A stretch of 64,000 bases of DNA, taken from Saprospira grandis (lineage in GTDB: Bacteria; Bacteroidota; Bacteroidia; Chitinophagales; Saprospiraceae). The notes under the pieces were generated by a model. That model worked only from the letters and a program-made list of their open reading frames with translations, was not told where the DNA came from and made no database searches. Location: the NCBI RefSeq assembly GCF_027594745.1, contig NZ_CP110854.1, positions 186,001-250,000 of the forward strand, written 5' to 3'. Both the position numbers and the translations under genes were made by a program. Numbering within the stretch: the first letter of the stretch is position 1; each line of letters opens with the position of its first letter. Below, one piece after another: positions 32,930-42,034 of the stretch.

Positions 32930-35410
32930 ATGATGTCTAAAACTCTGCGCCTAGGTTTTATTATGGGAGGTGGCGTCTCTCTGGGCAGTTTTTCTTCGGC
33001 TGCGCTCTGCGAATCGATTAAGCAGCTATTAGTTTATGCGGAATATGAGGATACTGCTGGGCAAAAGCGGCCTTATGCGCGCATTGAAATTGATGTACTC
33101 ACGGGCTCTAGTGCGGGGGCCATTAGTTTGGGAATTATGCTTAGGGGGCTGGCCAGCCCTAGAGATCAATATCAGTTTTTGGGCTATAACTCCTACCCTC
33201 ATTTTAGGCAAGAATTGCAGCAAGAACTGCTGGGTCAATTTGGGGAGGCCGCCTATAAAATGATGGGCGAGCAGCCTGAAAAGTTTGAGGATTTACTGGC
33301 CATTCAGGGCGTTCAGAAGCTACAAGAGCACATCTGGGCCAAGGAGGTCAACTTAGGCGAACTCTTGGCTCAGAACAAAGAAAAAGTAAAGACGCAGGCT
33401 GGTTTATTGGACCGCAGTTATATAGATGAAATGGGGCATCGCTACTTTGGTTTTCCGCAGCAGCAGCCCGTAGTCAGTCAGCGGCGGCTGTTGGCCCCAA
33501 GGGTTCTTTTTGCCTGTACCCTAAGTAATTTGCAGGCCCTCAACTTGCAAGGCAGTCAAAAGGGATCGCCTTTTGGCTCGGCCCTCAATGATGCCGAAGT
33601 CTATAAATCTCATGCAGAACTGCGTTGTTTTGACCTCAACTTTGGGGAGGTCAAAGAGGAGTTTTTCCACCACTACCCTATTCCCTGGCGGCAATTTCAT
33701 TTGGGGCCAGCCTACTGCTATGAAAACAAGGGGCAACAAAAAGAAATGGGCAGTTTGCTCAATATGGCCTATTGGCAAGAGCTCTCGGCTAGTTGTATTG
33801 CCTCGGCGGCTTTTCCCTTGGCTTTTGAGCCTGTTCGCCTTCGTCGGTATCGGCATGAATTGCAGGACCGCTGGCCGGAAGCCTTGGCGGCAGAAGACAG
33901 CCATATTTTTACCTATGTAGATGGTGGAATGTTTAATAATGAGCCGATTCGAGAGGCCATGCGGCTGGGCAGTTATTTGGACCAGCTGCATAAGGGCGGG
34001 CCAGATTACGACCGCTTGATGCTTTTTGTCGATCCTATTGTAGGCGAAATTAAGGAGGATTTTCAGGAGGGCTCTACTCAGGTATTGGGGCTGCAGCGTT
34101 CTTGGTTGACTGGTCGAGCCAAATGGGGCGCGCGTTCGCCTTTGGCCCGAATTGGCGACAAATTGCCCAAGTTAGTCTCGGCCCTTTTGCATGAATCTCA
34201 GCAGGGAGAATGGCGAAAAATCAAGGCGGTGGTGGATCGTTTTGAGGAGCGCAAAAAGCTCCGACAGTATCAAAAACTACAGTATTCGGGCAAGCAGCTT
34301 CCGCCTCAAGAGCGGCAGGTCTTGCGGCAGTTTATAGAAGAAGAATTGGCCCAATTGCGTCAGGGGCTCTACCTGCCGCCGGCCTATTTGCAACTGAGCC
34401 AAGAGCTCAGCCGAATTCTAAGTGAGGAGCAAGCCTTTTTTGCCGATAAATTGCCCTGGCAAGATGCGCAGGCGCTTTGGGACAGCCTTTATGCCTATGT
34501 AGAGGAGCAAAAAATCAAGGCGGAAGAACAGGCCGCTTGGGACCTTGCGCTAAGCTTTTTGGGCCTAGATTTAGGGCTGGGCTTGCTGGCCAAAGAACAA
34601 AAGGCCAAAATTGTGGGCATTGCCCCCTTTGACTTTTACCACTCGGAAAAAGAGCCCTATGGCCTGCTTCAGCTGCCCGGTTTGGGCCTTTCGGGTTTTG
34701 CGGGCTTTGCCTCGGAGGCGGCTAGTCGCTATGAGGCCCGTTATGCGGCCTACTGCAGCTTTAGAATTTTGAGAGAACTGGGCTATAGCAGCGCCCCCGC
34801 GGATCTGATGCAGCGGCCGCCAGCCTTCTCTTTAGCACAATTTGACCAGCCCTTGCTCAATGGGGTTCGAGAGGCCTTGCTGCAGCGTTTTTCGCAGCTG
34901 GTGCCTTCAGAATATAAGCGGGCGCTGCCTTTTTTAGAGGGCTTTTTATCGGATAGTTTGGATCGTTTTATTGAGCAGAATATTGGTCCAAAACGCAAGT
35001 GCATCCATATCGAGTTGCGCCTACATTTGGCCAAGGATACCTACTGTTTGCGGGGCTATGATGAGGAGGGGCAGTTTAAGAAAAACCAGCTCAATCCTAA
35101 AAACTGGGCTGGCCGAGAATATATCATCACTAAGGTCGACTACTACCCGGAGCTTCAGACTTGGTCGGGCCCCAATTTAGGTCCCGATAATCGCCTTTGG
35201 CTAGACCGCATTCGTCTCTTTAATGAGCAAGAATTTATGCCCTTGCCCTTGCCCGAAATTCCCGAGGGGCATCCGGCCTATCTGCGGGCCTATCCCGTTT
35301 TTGAGCTAGATTTGCGCACAGAAACTGAAATTGGCGTTGGCCGAGCCATTAGCGCCGAGGAATGGCAACTCTTGCCCGATCCCAAAAGTCTAGATACTCC
35401 AGAATATTAG
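32930..35410 (+). CDS. patatin-like phospholipase family protein
   Basis: An 826-residue protein from ATG 32930 (a TTG one codon earlier also fits). The patatin catalytic elements are in place: oxyanion loop MGGGVSLGSF (12-21), nucleophile elbow LTGSSAGAIS (57-66) with Ser61, and catalytic Asp331 in YVDGGMFNNEPI. The family hydrolyses acyl esters of membrane phospholipids. The protein is far longer than simple patatins (about 300): there is an insertion between Ser and Asp, and a C-terminal part of about 480 residues with charged helices. No signal peptide is seen. This layout fits the large bacterial 'patatin-related protein' group. It may act in lipid turnover or against prey membranes; that is inference. 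Confidence 0.87.
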   Translation: MMSKTLRLGFIMGGGVSLGSFSSAALCESIKQLLVYAEYEDTAGQKRPYARIEIDVLTGSSAGAISLGIMLRGLASPRDQYQFLGYNSYPHFRQELQQELLGQFGEAAYKMMGEQPEKFEDLLAIQGVQKLQEHIWAKEVNLGELLAQNKEKVKTQAGLLDRSYIDEMGHRYFGFPQQQPVVSQRRLLAPRVLFACTLSNLQALNLQGSQKGSPFGSALNDAEVYKSHAELRCFDLNFGEVKEEFFHHYPIPWRQFHLGPAYCYENKGQQKEMGSLLNMAYWQELSASCIASAAFPLAFEPVRLRRYRHELQDRWPEALAAEDSHIFTYVDGGMFNNEPIREAMRLGSYLDQLHKGGPDYDRLMLFVDPIVGEIKEDFQEGSTQVLGLQRSWLTGRAKWGARSPLARIGDKLPKLVSALLHESQQGEWRKIKAVVDRFEERKKLRQYQKLQYSGKQLPPQERQVLRQFIEEELAQLRQGLYLPPAYLQLSQELSRILSEEQAFFADKLPWQDAQALWDSLYAYVEEQKIKAEEQAAWDLALSFLGLDLGLGLLAKEQKAKIVGIAPFDFYHSEKEPYGLLQLPGLGLSGFAGFASEAASRYEARYAAYCSFRILRELGYSSAPADLMQRPPAFSLAQFDQPLLNGVREALLQRFSQLVPSEYKRALPFLEGFLSDSLDRFIEQNIGPKRKCIHIELRLHLAKDTYCLRGYDEEGQFKKNQLNPKNWAGREYIITKVDYYPELQTWSGPNLGPDNRLWLDRIRLFNEQEFMPLPLPEIPEGHPAYLRAYPVFELDLRTETEIGVGRAISAEEWQLLPDPKSLDTPEY

Positions 35411-35421
35411 GATCTTTTTTT

Positions 35422-35548
35422 GGGGCTGCCCCGCCCTGCGGGCGGGTCGGGCTGTGTCAGGGCTCGCAGGTCTGCTCGGCCCTTCGCAAAAAATGCTGCG
35501 CATTTTTGCTCGGTCTGGCCTTCGGCCCCCCTTATCCATCCCTCAGCC
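35422..35548 (+). repeat. interspersed repeat, subfamily a (copy 9)
   Basis: GGGGCTGCCCC at the left, CATCCCTCAGCC at the right, 12 bases after the patatin stop. It is trailed to about 35583 by GAGGCGCTACGCGCCTTTG and GGCGGCTTTGCCGCC hairpins. Confidence 0.85.
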
Positions 35549-35594
35549 GAGGCGCTACGCGCCTTTGCGGCGGCTTTGCCGCCTTGCAGAACGC

Positions 35595-35632
35595 AAAAGC
35601 GCCCGTTCATTAAAGAACGGGCGCTTTTTTTT
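35595..35632. terminator. bidirectional terminator between patatin and LRR genes
   Basis: AAAAGCGCCCGTTC pairs with GAACGGGCGCTTTT, a perfect stem of 14 with a 6-base loop and T8. It lies immediately after the LRR gene stop (35633, minus) and serves both converging genes. Confidence 0.9.
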
Positions 35633-36916
35633 CTAATACTGAATAGCCGTATAAGGCAAGAGCTCTTTTAGGGCTTGAATATCTTCTAGGGGAATTTCGG
35701 TATTATTGAGATAAAGGCCAGAAAGCTGCGGCATATTGCCTAGGCAGCTTGGCAATTCTTTAATGGGATTGCCCTGTAACTCGAGCAGGCGCAAATTGAC
35801 CAATTGGTCGAGATTATTGGGAATGGTTTCTATTTTATTCTTTTGCAGAGAGAGCGTTTGCAGGGCGCTTAATTGGGCCAAATCTGCAGAAAAGGCCACA
35901 ATGGCATTTTCCTCTAGATTAAGATTTTTCAAGCTCTTCAGTGTTTCAATATTTTTGGGCAGCTCTTCGAGCAGGCCCTTTTTGAGAGAAAGCCTTTGGA
36001 GATTGGGGAGTTGGGCCTGAGAAAAATCGAGGGTTTTAAATTGGCCCTCATCTAGCTCTAGTTCTTCTAGTTCGCCCAGGCGCAAAAAGAAAGAAGGCAA
36101 GTTGGCCCCTCTAGACTGACTGAGGTACAAGCGTTTTAGTTTAGGCACCTCGAAGCGTTCTTTTTCTGAGAGCTTTTCAAAATTGCAGCCCTCCCAATGT
36201 AGTTCTTCTAGGGCGGGCAGATAACAGGCCCATTCGGCTACAAAAACGGGGTGTAAAGCTTGGCAATAGCCCAAATTGAGATGCGTAATTTTTTCATTTC
36301 GGTAGAGGTCCATAGGGATTTGGTAAAGCGGATTGCCGGCCAAATCTAGATAATAGAGGGACTGTAGTTGGCCCATACTTTTGGGCAGCCGTTGGATACT
36401 ATTATAGCCTAGCTGGAGCTCCTCTAATTTTTCTAATTGGCCCAGGGTTTCGGGCAAACGTTTAATTTGGTTATCTCTAAGGTCCAGCACTCTAAGTTTA
36501 GTCAATTTGCCCAAATACTTAGAAATATCTTTGATGCTATTGTAGCGCAGGCGCAGCTCTTCTAAGTTGGCGAGTTTGCCTACAATTTTTGGAATATCTG
36601 TCAGTTGATTTTTCTCCAACTGCAAGAGCTGCAAATTTTCGAGTTTGGCCACCGAGGCGGGCAACTTATGAAGATTATTATTTTGCAGATATAGGCGTTG
36701 GAGTTTATAGAGCTTACTAATTTCTTTGGGCAGATCGGTAATTCCCTGAGAGCGAAGATCTAATATATAGACAAACTCGGGGTTGGCTAGGGCCTCATCT
36801 AGATTGCGGTAAATTTGTGTTTGCTCCAGCTCTTTATCAGATAATAAATATTGTTGTGCGAAGCTGGGAAGGGCCAAAAGTAGCAGGCCCAAACAAAGAC
36901 CAATAGTTTGATTCAT
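35633..36916 (-). CDS. secreted leucine-rich repeat protein
   Basis: A 427-residue exported protein: signal peptide IGLCLGLLLLALPSFAQ (4-20), then about 14 leucine-rich repeats of roughly 23 residues with the pattern LxxLxxLxLxxNxLxxLPxxLxxL (for example LQRLYLQNNNLHKLP and LRVLDLRDNQIKRLP). Two repeats in the middle (about 225-290) are degenerate. The fold is a curved solenoid used for protein binding. The protein is periplasmic or extracellular; a partner cannot be told. It is flanked by a terminator on the 3' side and an interspersed repeat on the 5' side. Confidence 0.88.
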   Translation of the reverse strand: MNQTIGLCLGLLLLALPSFAQQYLLSDKELEQTQIYRNLDEALANPEFVYILDLRSQGITDLPKEISKLYKLQRLYLQNNNLHKLPASVAKLENLQLLQLEKNQLTDIPKIVGKLANLEELRLRYNSIKDISKYLGKLTKLRVLDLRDNQIKRLPETLGQLEKLEELQLGYNSIQRLPKSMGQLQSLYYLDLAGNPLYQIPMDLYRNEKITHLNLGYCQALHPVFVAEWACYLPALEELHWEGCNFEKLSEKERFEVPKLKRLYLSQSRGANLPSFFLRLGELEELELDEGQFKTLDFSQAQLPNLQRLSLKKGLLEELPKNIETLKSLKNLNLEENAIVAFSADLAQLSALQTLSLQKNKIETIPNNLDQLVNLRLLELQGNPIKELPSCLGNMPQLSGLYLNNTEIPLEDIQALKELLPYTAIQY

Positions 36917-37122
36917 AAAATCCTGATTAGCATTTTTTTTAATGGAAGCGACTTCCTAAAGCAGTAGGTACTAAAAAGGGGAAGGTAGGGACATGGAGCA
37001 CTTAAAAGAAAGTCTTTTTTTAGGAAAAGACAAGAAGAAGACCAATAGTTTTTAAGGAAATCTAAAGGTAGTGAAGAATTTGTTAAGTGCTATGGGGGTC
37101 CTAGAGGGCCGTCAGGCCCGCA

Positions 37123-37243
37123 GGCCTAGCGATGTGCAGCAGTGGCCCGCAGGGCCAGACCGAGGCAGCTTTGCTGCCGCAGGGCCGAGCGAACAGCGAG
37201 CTGCGCAACGTAGCGCCGACGAGCGAAGCGAGGCGGAGGCCCC
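37123..37243 (-). repeat. interspersed repeat, subfamily b (copy 10)
   Basis: GGCCTAGCGATGTGCAGCAG at the low end and GGAGGCCCC at the high end. It is in the divergent gap between the LRR gene (36916) and pepP (37335). It is open in the pepP frame, so a naive ORF call extends 264 bases too far upstream. Confidence 0.8.
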
Positions 37244-37334
37244 AAAAATTTCTAAAAAAAACCTAAAAGGCGGCTTGATTTGGTCCTTTAAGAGAAAAAA
37301 ATTAGCTTTCGGGATTGCATTTTTAAAACACATC

Positions 37335-38633
37335 ATGATGAAACGATACCAAGATATTCCCGCTGCGCTTTTTCAATTGAATCGGCAGCGATTTATGCAA
37401 AAAATGAAGCCCAACAGCATTGCGATTTTCCATGCGGCAGACCTATTGCCACGTAATGGGGACTGTTTTTTTCCTTTTCGGCAAGACAGCGACCTTTTTT
37501 ATCTTTCTGGTTTAGATCAGGAGGAGGTCGTCTTGGTACTTTACCCCAATTGCCCCAAAGGGAAAGCATTTGAGGAGGTAATTTTTACGAAAAAGACCAG
37601 TGAATATATTAAAATTTGGGAAGGTTATAAATACAGCAAAGAGGATGCGGCCCAGACCTCTGGGGTATCTACGGTGGCTTGGTTAGAGAGTATGCCGGCC
37701 ATGCTCAATGAGATGATTTTGTTGGCCGATACGATTTATGTTAATGGCAATGAGAATGATCGGGCCGCTTCGGAGGTGCCTAACCGCAACCAGCGCAAGG
37801 CCTTGGAATTGAAGCATCAGTATTCGGGGCATGAGTTTTTGCGTGCTCAGCCTATTTTGAAGGAACTGCGGATGCAGAAAACGGAGGAAGAGGTTAAATT
37901 GATGCGGGCGGCTTGTGAAATTACAAATCGGGCCTTTCGCAGAGTATTGCAAACGACTCGTCCGGGCCTAAAAGAGTATGAAGTAGAGGCCGAGATCATG
38001 CATGAATTTATTCGCTCTGGGGCTTCTGGGCATACTTATTCGCCTATTATTGCTTCGGGGCCAGCGGCTTGTATTTTGCATTATAATGACAACAATGCCA
38101 TTTTGCAGGATGGCGATTTGATGTTGATGGATTTTGGGGCGGAATATGGCAATTATGCGGCTGATTTATCGCGTACGATTCCGGTAAATGGTCGGTTTAC
38201 AGAGCGCCAGAAGGCGGTTTATGAGGCGGTTTTGCGGGTAAAAAATGAGGCACAGCAATTGCTTCGTCCGGGCAACAACTTGACCGATTACCATCAGGAA
38301 GTGGGGCATATTATGGAGCTAGAGCTCATTGGTTTGGGTTTGATTAGCCAAGAAGAAGTGGCCCAGCAAAACCCGGCCATGCCTGCTTATAAGAAATATT
38401 TTATGCATGGCACCTCGCATCACATTGGCTTGGATGTGCATGATTTGGCCAACCGCTATGTTGAATTTAAGGAGGGGATGGTCTTTACTTGCGAGCCCGG
38501 TATTTATATCCCTGAAGAGGGCTTGGGCGTGCGCATTGAGGATGATTTGCTCATCACGGCAAATGGGGTGGATAACCTCATGGGGCAAATTCCGATTGAG
38601 GTGGAAGAAATCGAAAGCTTGATGAATGCTTAA
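37335..38633 (+). CDS. pepP: Xaa-Pro aminopeptidase (PepP-like, M24B)
   Basis: A 432-residue metalloaminopeptidase that removes an N-terminal residue preceding proline. An AMP_N-type N-terminal domain (FPFRQDSDLFYLSGLDQEE, about 38-56) is followed by the pita-bread catalytic domain with the metal ligands in order: MDFGAEYGNYAADLSRT (two Asp), HGTSHHIGLDVHD (His), CEPGIYIPEEGLGVRIED (two Glu). All five are present. The start at ATG 37335 (MMKRYQDIPA) is chosen because this is where family homology begins; the in-frame extension upstream is the interspersed repeat. Cytoplasmic. A terminator follows 19 bases after the stop. Confidence 0.93.
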   Translation: MMKRYQDIPAALFQLNRQRFMQKMKPNSIAIFHAADLLPRNGDCFFPFRQDSDLFYLSGLDQEEVVLVLYPNCPKGKAFEEVIFTKKTSEYIKIWEGYKYSKEDAAQTSGVSTVAWLESMPAMLNEMILLADTIYVNGNENDRAASEVPNRNQRKALELKHQYSGHEFLRAQPILKELRMQKTEEEVKLMRAACEITNRAFRRVLQTTRPGLKEYEVEAEIMHEFIRSGASGHTYSPIIASGPAACILHYNDNNAILQDGDLMLMDFGAEYGNYAADLSRTIPVNGRFTERQKAVYEAVLRVKNEAQQLLRPGNNLTDYHQEVGHIMELELIGLGLISQEEVAQQNPAMPAYKKYFMHGTSHHIGLDVHDLANRYVEFKEGMVFTCEPGIYIPEEGLGVRIEDDLLITANGVDNLMGQIPIEVEEIESLMNA

Positions 38634-38652
38634 GCTTTTGCGCTGAATAGAG

Positions 38653-38682
38653 AAAGCCCGCTACAATTAAGTAGTGGGCTTT
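38653..38682 (+). terminator. terminator of pepP
   Basis: AAAGCCCGCTAC pairs with GTAGTGGGCTTT (one G-T pair) with a 6-base loop. The trailing T tract is short. Confidence 0.7.
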
Positions 38683-38691
38683 GTTGGTTTT

Positions 38692-38886
38692 GGGGGCTCC
38701 TCCTCGCTCCGCTCGTCGGCGCTACGGTTACTCCCTTTGGTCGTCGAACTGCGGACTAAAGTCCTTGTTGTCAGGGCTCGCTATTACTTGCTTCGCTGCG
38801 TCGGCTCCCGTTGGTCGGCTCGCTCGGCCCTGCGGCCTAACGGCCTTGGTCTGCGGCTTCGCCGCCCCCTTTCGCATCGCTAGGCT
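38692..38886 (+). repeat. interspersed repeat, subfamily b, extended (copy 11)
   Basis: It starts GGGGGCTCCTCC and ends GCATCGCTAGGCTTG. It carries an extra module (CGGTTACTCCCTTTGGTCGT ... GGACTAAAGTCC) also seen at about 51810 and, inverted, at about 28060. The terminal pairing is degraded in this copy. Confidence 0.75.
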
Positions 38887-38911
38887 TGCGGCCCTTCAGG
38901 CCTGTAGTAGT

Positions 38912-39730
38912 TTATTTTTTTGACTGAATATATTTTTCAGCAAATTCATATATAGATGCCTTTGTATATCGGCTATTAGAAATAAAATTAGTTCGCCATA
39001 GTTCTATATCCTCTTTAAGAGATTCAAAATTTAACTCTAAGAAATCTTCTAACTCCCTTCTGCTTATTTCAGAATAATAGATTAAGGCTTCCTCTGTATC
39101 TTTTACCACAGGGATTTCAACTCTAATTCTAGTCAAATCATTGAAATCTCTAAAGCACCTTGCTGAAGCCTTTATTATTTTTTTATACGCGTAATATTCT
39201 GTATTAGCATGTCCTGCTCTAAATACAAGACTCCTTTTTTCATAACTAGATTTTTCTCGATCAAAGAGCGCCCAATTCTGGCTACATCTATTAAAGAACT
39301 CGTACTTTGAGAGGTCTAAGCTTTTAATATGCTTGTTAAATAAGTAATCTAATGTTATTGTTACATTTCCCATAGAGTCGAAATCTAGAATTTCAACGTT
39401 TAAATTTTTCATTGAAACTCTGTTTTTTGCAGCTTCGCTATACCCTTTATTAGTGATGATAAGACCAAAATTAGCCTTAACATCCTCTATCATCCCCAAG
39501 AATGATTCAACGATTTTCACATCTATTCTTTTAGAGAAATACTTGCAATCAACTACCCCCAAAATTTTTTCTCCGCCAAGGTTTCCTCTAATTGAAATAT
39601 CAATTTGTCTATCAACTCTACTATATTTCCCAAAAATTCTATCGTCAAAAAAGAAGTCACAGTTTTTATACACCAGACTCAACTCTTGATGAATTTTCTC
39701 TTCATATAGCTTCCATAGCTTCGCACTCAT
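38912..39730 (-). CDS. Mrr-like PD-(D/E)XK restriction endonuclease domain protein
   Basis: A 272-residue protein from ATG 39730. An upstream in-frame Met lies beyond the terminator of the next gene and is rejected. The N-terminal half reads as a restriction-endonuclease fold: helix LWKLYEEKIHQEL with Glu, Asp44 in RQIDISIRG, then VVDCKYF with Asp61 and Lys63 in place of the usual E-x-K, and the helix IVESFLGMIEDVKANFGLIITNKGYSEAA typical of Mrr-family nucleases. The C-terminal half is helical and unassigned. No methyltransferase or other restriction gene is adjacent. It may be a solitary nuclease or a stress-related DNA-cutting enzyme. Confidence 0.72.
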   Translation of the reverse strand: MSAKLWKLYEEKIHQELSLVYKNCDFFFDDRIFGKYSRVDRQIDISIRGNLGGEKILGVVDCKYFSKRIDVKIVESFLGMIEDVKANFGLIITNKGYSEAAKNRVSMKNLNVEILDFDSMGNVTITLDYLFNKHIKSLDLSKYEFFNRCSQNWALFDREKSSYEKRSLVFRAGHANTEYYAYKKIIKASARCFRDFNDLTRIRVEIPVVKDTEEALIYYSEISRRELEDFLELNFESLKEDIELWRTNFISNSRYTKASIYEFAEKYIQSKK

Positions 39731-39762
39731 TTTCTTTATGTTTGTTGTTCTAAAATTATCTA

Positions 39763-39796
39763 TAAAAAAGCGCCTTCTGAACAGAAGGCGCTTTTT
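39763..39796 (-). terminator. terminator after the 40676-39816 lipoprotein gene
   Basis: Perfect stem AAAAAGCGCCTTCTG / CAGAAGGCGCTTTTT, with T-rich ends on both strands. It lies 19 bases past the lipoprotein stop on the minus strand and 33 bases before the Mrr-like start. Confidence 0.85.
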
Positions 39797-39815
39797 AGAT
39801 GGCATCAAGGAAAGC

Positions 39816-40676
39816 TTAATCAACAAAAGCTTTTAATCCCCGCAAGCCCATATCCACTACAGATTCTGGATTATTGGGTCCTACATCCCATTTTCCATTG
39901 CCATTGAGGTCTTCCCACTCAAAGCTTTTGTTGGTCGACAGGCTCATATTGATTTCAATATCTTCGGTTTCATTGCCTGTAATGCTCAGGATTTGGTCCA
40001 ATTGGCCAGTGACAATGCAGCTACCGGCCGGAATAGGCGAGCTGGCCGCCAAAGGATTGGGCACGGTGGTCCCTGCGGCCTGACCAGAAGTTAAATTAAA
40101 GGGCGTTTCAAAGGCCCAAAATCCCTGCAACTTATTGGCATTAACGGCCAAAGATTGTTGGTCCACCACCACCGTATCGATATAGGTATTATAGCCCACA
40201 AAGCTAGCCAAACGGCCAGTAAACGCCTGATTGTTATAATAGAAGGCTACCCCATAGTTTTGGTAGGCCAAAGAAAGGCGGATCCACTCATAGTCGCCCA
40301 GAGGAAATTGAGAAATAGGGACCTCCAAAAAAATATCACCAGAAGAAGTAGCTTTCCGCTGCGAGAAATCAATAGCTTGATCGCCGCCAGTAGTCACTTC
40401 TGGAGCATGATACAAAACTGCCCCATCGCCCAATTGGGTATAAGCCGAGGGAGCCAGCTCTAAATAATGGGCCGTAATTTCGTAAAAATCGGGATCTTGG
40501 CCCGCATGCCCTGCGGGCATGGCTGCAGGCTGCCCCAAATTATCTAGCCGCTCTTGGCTAGGATCTACCGAAATGCGGAAAATGACTTTGGCCTCTTCTG
40601 TTTGAGGATCGGGCGTTTCTTTTTTGCAGGCCCAAAGCAAGGGCAAAGCAGCAAATAACAAGATAAATTTGTTCAT
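39816..40676 (-). CDS. lipoprotein with EF-hand-like loop
   Basis: A 286-residue lipoprotein: FILLFAALPLLWAC ends in a lipobox with Cys17. The mature part is beta-rich (HYLELAPSAYTQLGDGAVLYH, IRLSLAYQNYGVAFYY). Near the C-terminus WEDLNGNGKWDVG matches a Ca-binding D-x-N-x-N-G-x-x-D loop. Proteins with this layout are common surface lipoproteins of Bacteroidota, with no assigned function. It stands alone, with a terminator directly downstream and hairpins plus a partial repeat upstream. Confidence 0.75.
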   Translation of the reverse strand: MNKFILLFAALPLLWACKKETPDPQTEEAKVIFRISVDPSQERLDNLGQPAAMPAGHAGQDPDFYEITAHYLELAPSAYTQLGDGAVLYHAPEVTTGGDQAIDFSQRKATSSGDIFLEVPISQFPLGDYEWIRLSLAYQNYGVAFYYNNQAFTGRLASFVGYNTYIDTVVVDQQSLAVNANKLQGFWAFETPFNLTSGQAAGTTVPNPLAASSPIPAGSCIVTGQLDQILSITGNETEDIEINMSLSTNKSFEWEDLNGNGKWDVGPNNPESVVDMGLRGLKAFVD

Positions 40677-40740
40677 TAGCAGTTTAGTTTAAAGCATAAA
40701 GAATGGTCCAAATGGCCCAGCGCTGCGCAGGACCTTTTTT

Positions 40741-40813
40741 CGGTGGGTTAAAACCCACCGCAACAATGGCATCGCTCTGCGATAATTCATAAAATGAGGG
40801 TTGAAACCCTCAT
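40741..40813. repeat. two constant-loop hairpins
   Basis: CGGTGGGTTAAAACCCACCG (40741-40760) and ATGAGGGTTGAAACCCTCAT (40794-40813). They have the same loop core as the 9.7-10.4 kb cluster. They lie directly beside a partial subfamily c repeat. Confidence 0.75.
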
Positions 40814-40821
40814 AGATTTAA

Positions 40822-40876
40822 GCCGCGCAGCATAGCGGCGGCCGACCTAGCCGAAGGCTAGCCGGCCGCGGGCCCC
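40822..40876 (-). repeat. interspersed repeat, subfamily c, left end only (copy 12)
   Basis: GCAGCATAGCGGCGGCC followed by a TAGCCGAAGGCTA hairpin and CCGCGGGCCCC. Only the GGGGCCCGCGG end module is present; the core and the other terminus are missing. Confidence 0.65.
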
Positions 40877-40890
40877 AAATCCTCATTATC

Positions 40891-41958
40891 CTAGCCCTTA
40901 TATTTGGCCAAAGTAAAGCCAAAAGTGGAGCCCACGCCTAGGCGGCTGCGCACATTTATCGTCTGTTGATGCGCCTCCACAATATGCTTAACGATAGAAA
41001 GGCCCAGACCAGTGCCCCCCTCATGTCGAGAGCGGCCTTTGTCTACCCGATAAAAGCGCTCAAAAAGGCGGGGCAGATGCTCTTGGGCAATGCCCTTGCC
41101 CGTATCGGAAATCTCGATCAGGACATTTTGGTCCAAATCGTAAAAACCAATGAGGGTATGGCCTTTTGGGCGGCCATATTTGATCGAATTGGAGACCAAA
41201 TTGACCAAAACCTGCCGAATCATCTCGCGGTCGGCTTGTACAATATAAGGTTTTTTGGCCGTGTCCTTGAAGCGCAAATCAATCTGCTTTTTCTCTGCGC
41301 TAATCTCCATGCTTTCCACCACCTCTTGGGCCAACTCCTGAATATCAAAAGGCTGCATTTCTAGCTCTACCGCACTAGACTCAAATTTAGAAATCTGATT
41401 GAGCTCTTGGACAATCTCTGCAATGCGCTCTACATTATCAATGGCCCGTTGTAAATACTTATCTCGGATCATTTCATCCTCCAAACCGCCATCGGCTAAG
41501 GTATACAAATAGCCCTGCATATTAAAGATAGGCGTTTTGAGTTCATGCGAAACATTATCAATAAACTCTCGGCGGTACTGCTCCATTTTTTTGAGGTAGC
41601 GAATCTCTTGGGTCCAGTCTTTGGCCCATTCGGTCACCTCTTTTTCTACTCGGTCAATAATATGATTGCGCATATCAATATTGAGCGGCTTGCTTGATTT
41701 AGGGGCCTTTAGGCTGTGAATCGACTTATAAATCAGCTTCACTTTGTTGTAGATAAACTTGCGCAAAGCCCGATGGCTAGCATAGTATCCTGTGCCCAAA
41801 AAGATCAGGAAGGCGGGCAAAAGTGCCCACCAACTAAGTAAGCTAGGCAGTAATAACTTGAGCGTAATCAAGCCAATTAAGGCCGGCAAACTGGCTTGTA
41901 GGGCCGTAAGAAAGGCCAATAATTGGGGCGTAGGATTTTTAGGCGCCAAAAATAACAT
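40891..41958 (-). CDS. sensor histidine kinase (PhoR-like)
   Basis: A 355-residue membrane kinase from ATG 41958 (a TTG 18 bases upstream is possible). Two membrane helices lie in the first 60 residues (LLAFLTALQASLPALIGLI and WALLPAFLIFLGTGYY) with almost no periplasmic loop. A dimerisation helix carries the phosphorylated His in NVSHELKTPIFNMQGYL. The catalytic domain shows the N box NLVSNSIKYG, G1 DTGKGIAQEHLPRLFERFYRVDK (first part DTGKGI) and G2 GTGLGLSIVKH. It is the partner of the PhoB-like regulator upstream, but a terminator stands between the two genes. Confidence 0.92.
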   Translation of the reverse strand: MLFLAPKNPTPQLLAFLTALQASLPALIGLITLKLLLPSLLSWWALLPAFLIFLGTGYYASHRALRKFIYNKVKLIYKSIHSLKAPKSSKPLNIDMRNHIIDRVEKEVTEWAKDWTQEIRYLKKMEQYRREFIDNVSHELKTPIFNMQGYLYTLADGGLEDEMIRDKYLQRAIDNVERIAEIVQELNQISKFESSAVELEMQPFDIQELAQEVVESMEISAEKKQIDLRFKDTAKKPYIVQADREMIRQVLVNLVSNSIKYGRPKGHTLIGFYDLDQNVLIEISDTGKGIAQEHLPRLFERFYRVDKGRSRHEGGTGLGLSIVKHIVEAHQQTINVRSRLGVGSTFGFTLAKYKG

Positions 41959-41982
41959 AGGGTCAAAATTTAACAAAAGGCA

Positions 41983-42018
41983 AAAAAAGAGGAGAGTCAG
42001 CTAAGTACTCTCCTCTTT
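41983..42018 (-). terminator. terminator between regulator and kinase genes
   Basis: AAAGAGGAGAG pairs with CTCTCCTCTTT around an 11-base loop, and the minus strand continues with TTTTTTT. It lies 17 bases after the regulator stop. Confidence 0.75.
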
Positions 42019-42034
42019 ATTATTTCTTCAAAAA

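Noticed and set aside
33521..33991. Minus-strand frame inside the patatin gene
   Set aside because: Fully antisense to a gene with clear catalytic motifs.
39731..39826. N-terminal extension of the Mrr-like protein
   Set aside because: The extra 32 codons run through a perfect terminator of the neighbouring gene; ATG 39730 is the sensible start.
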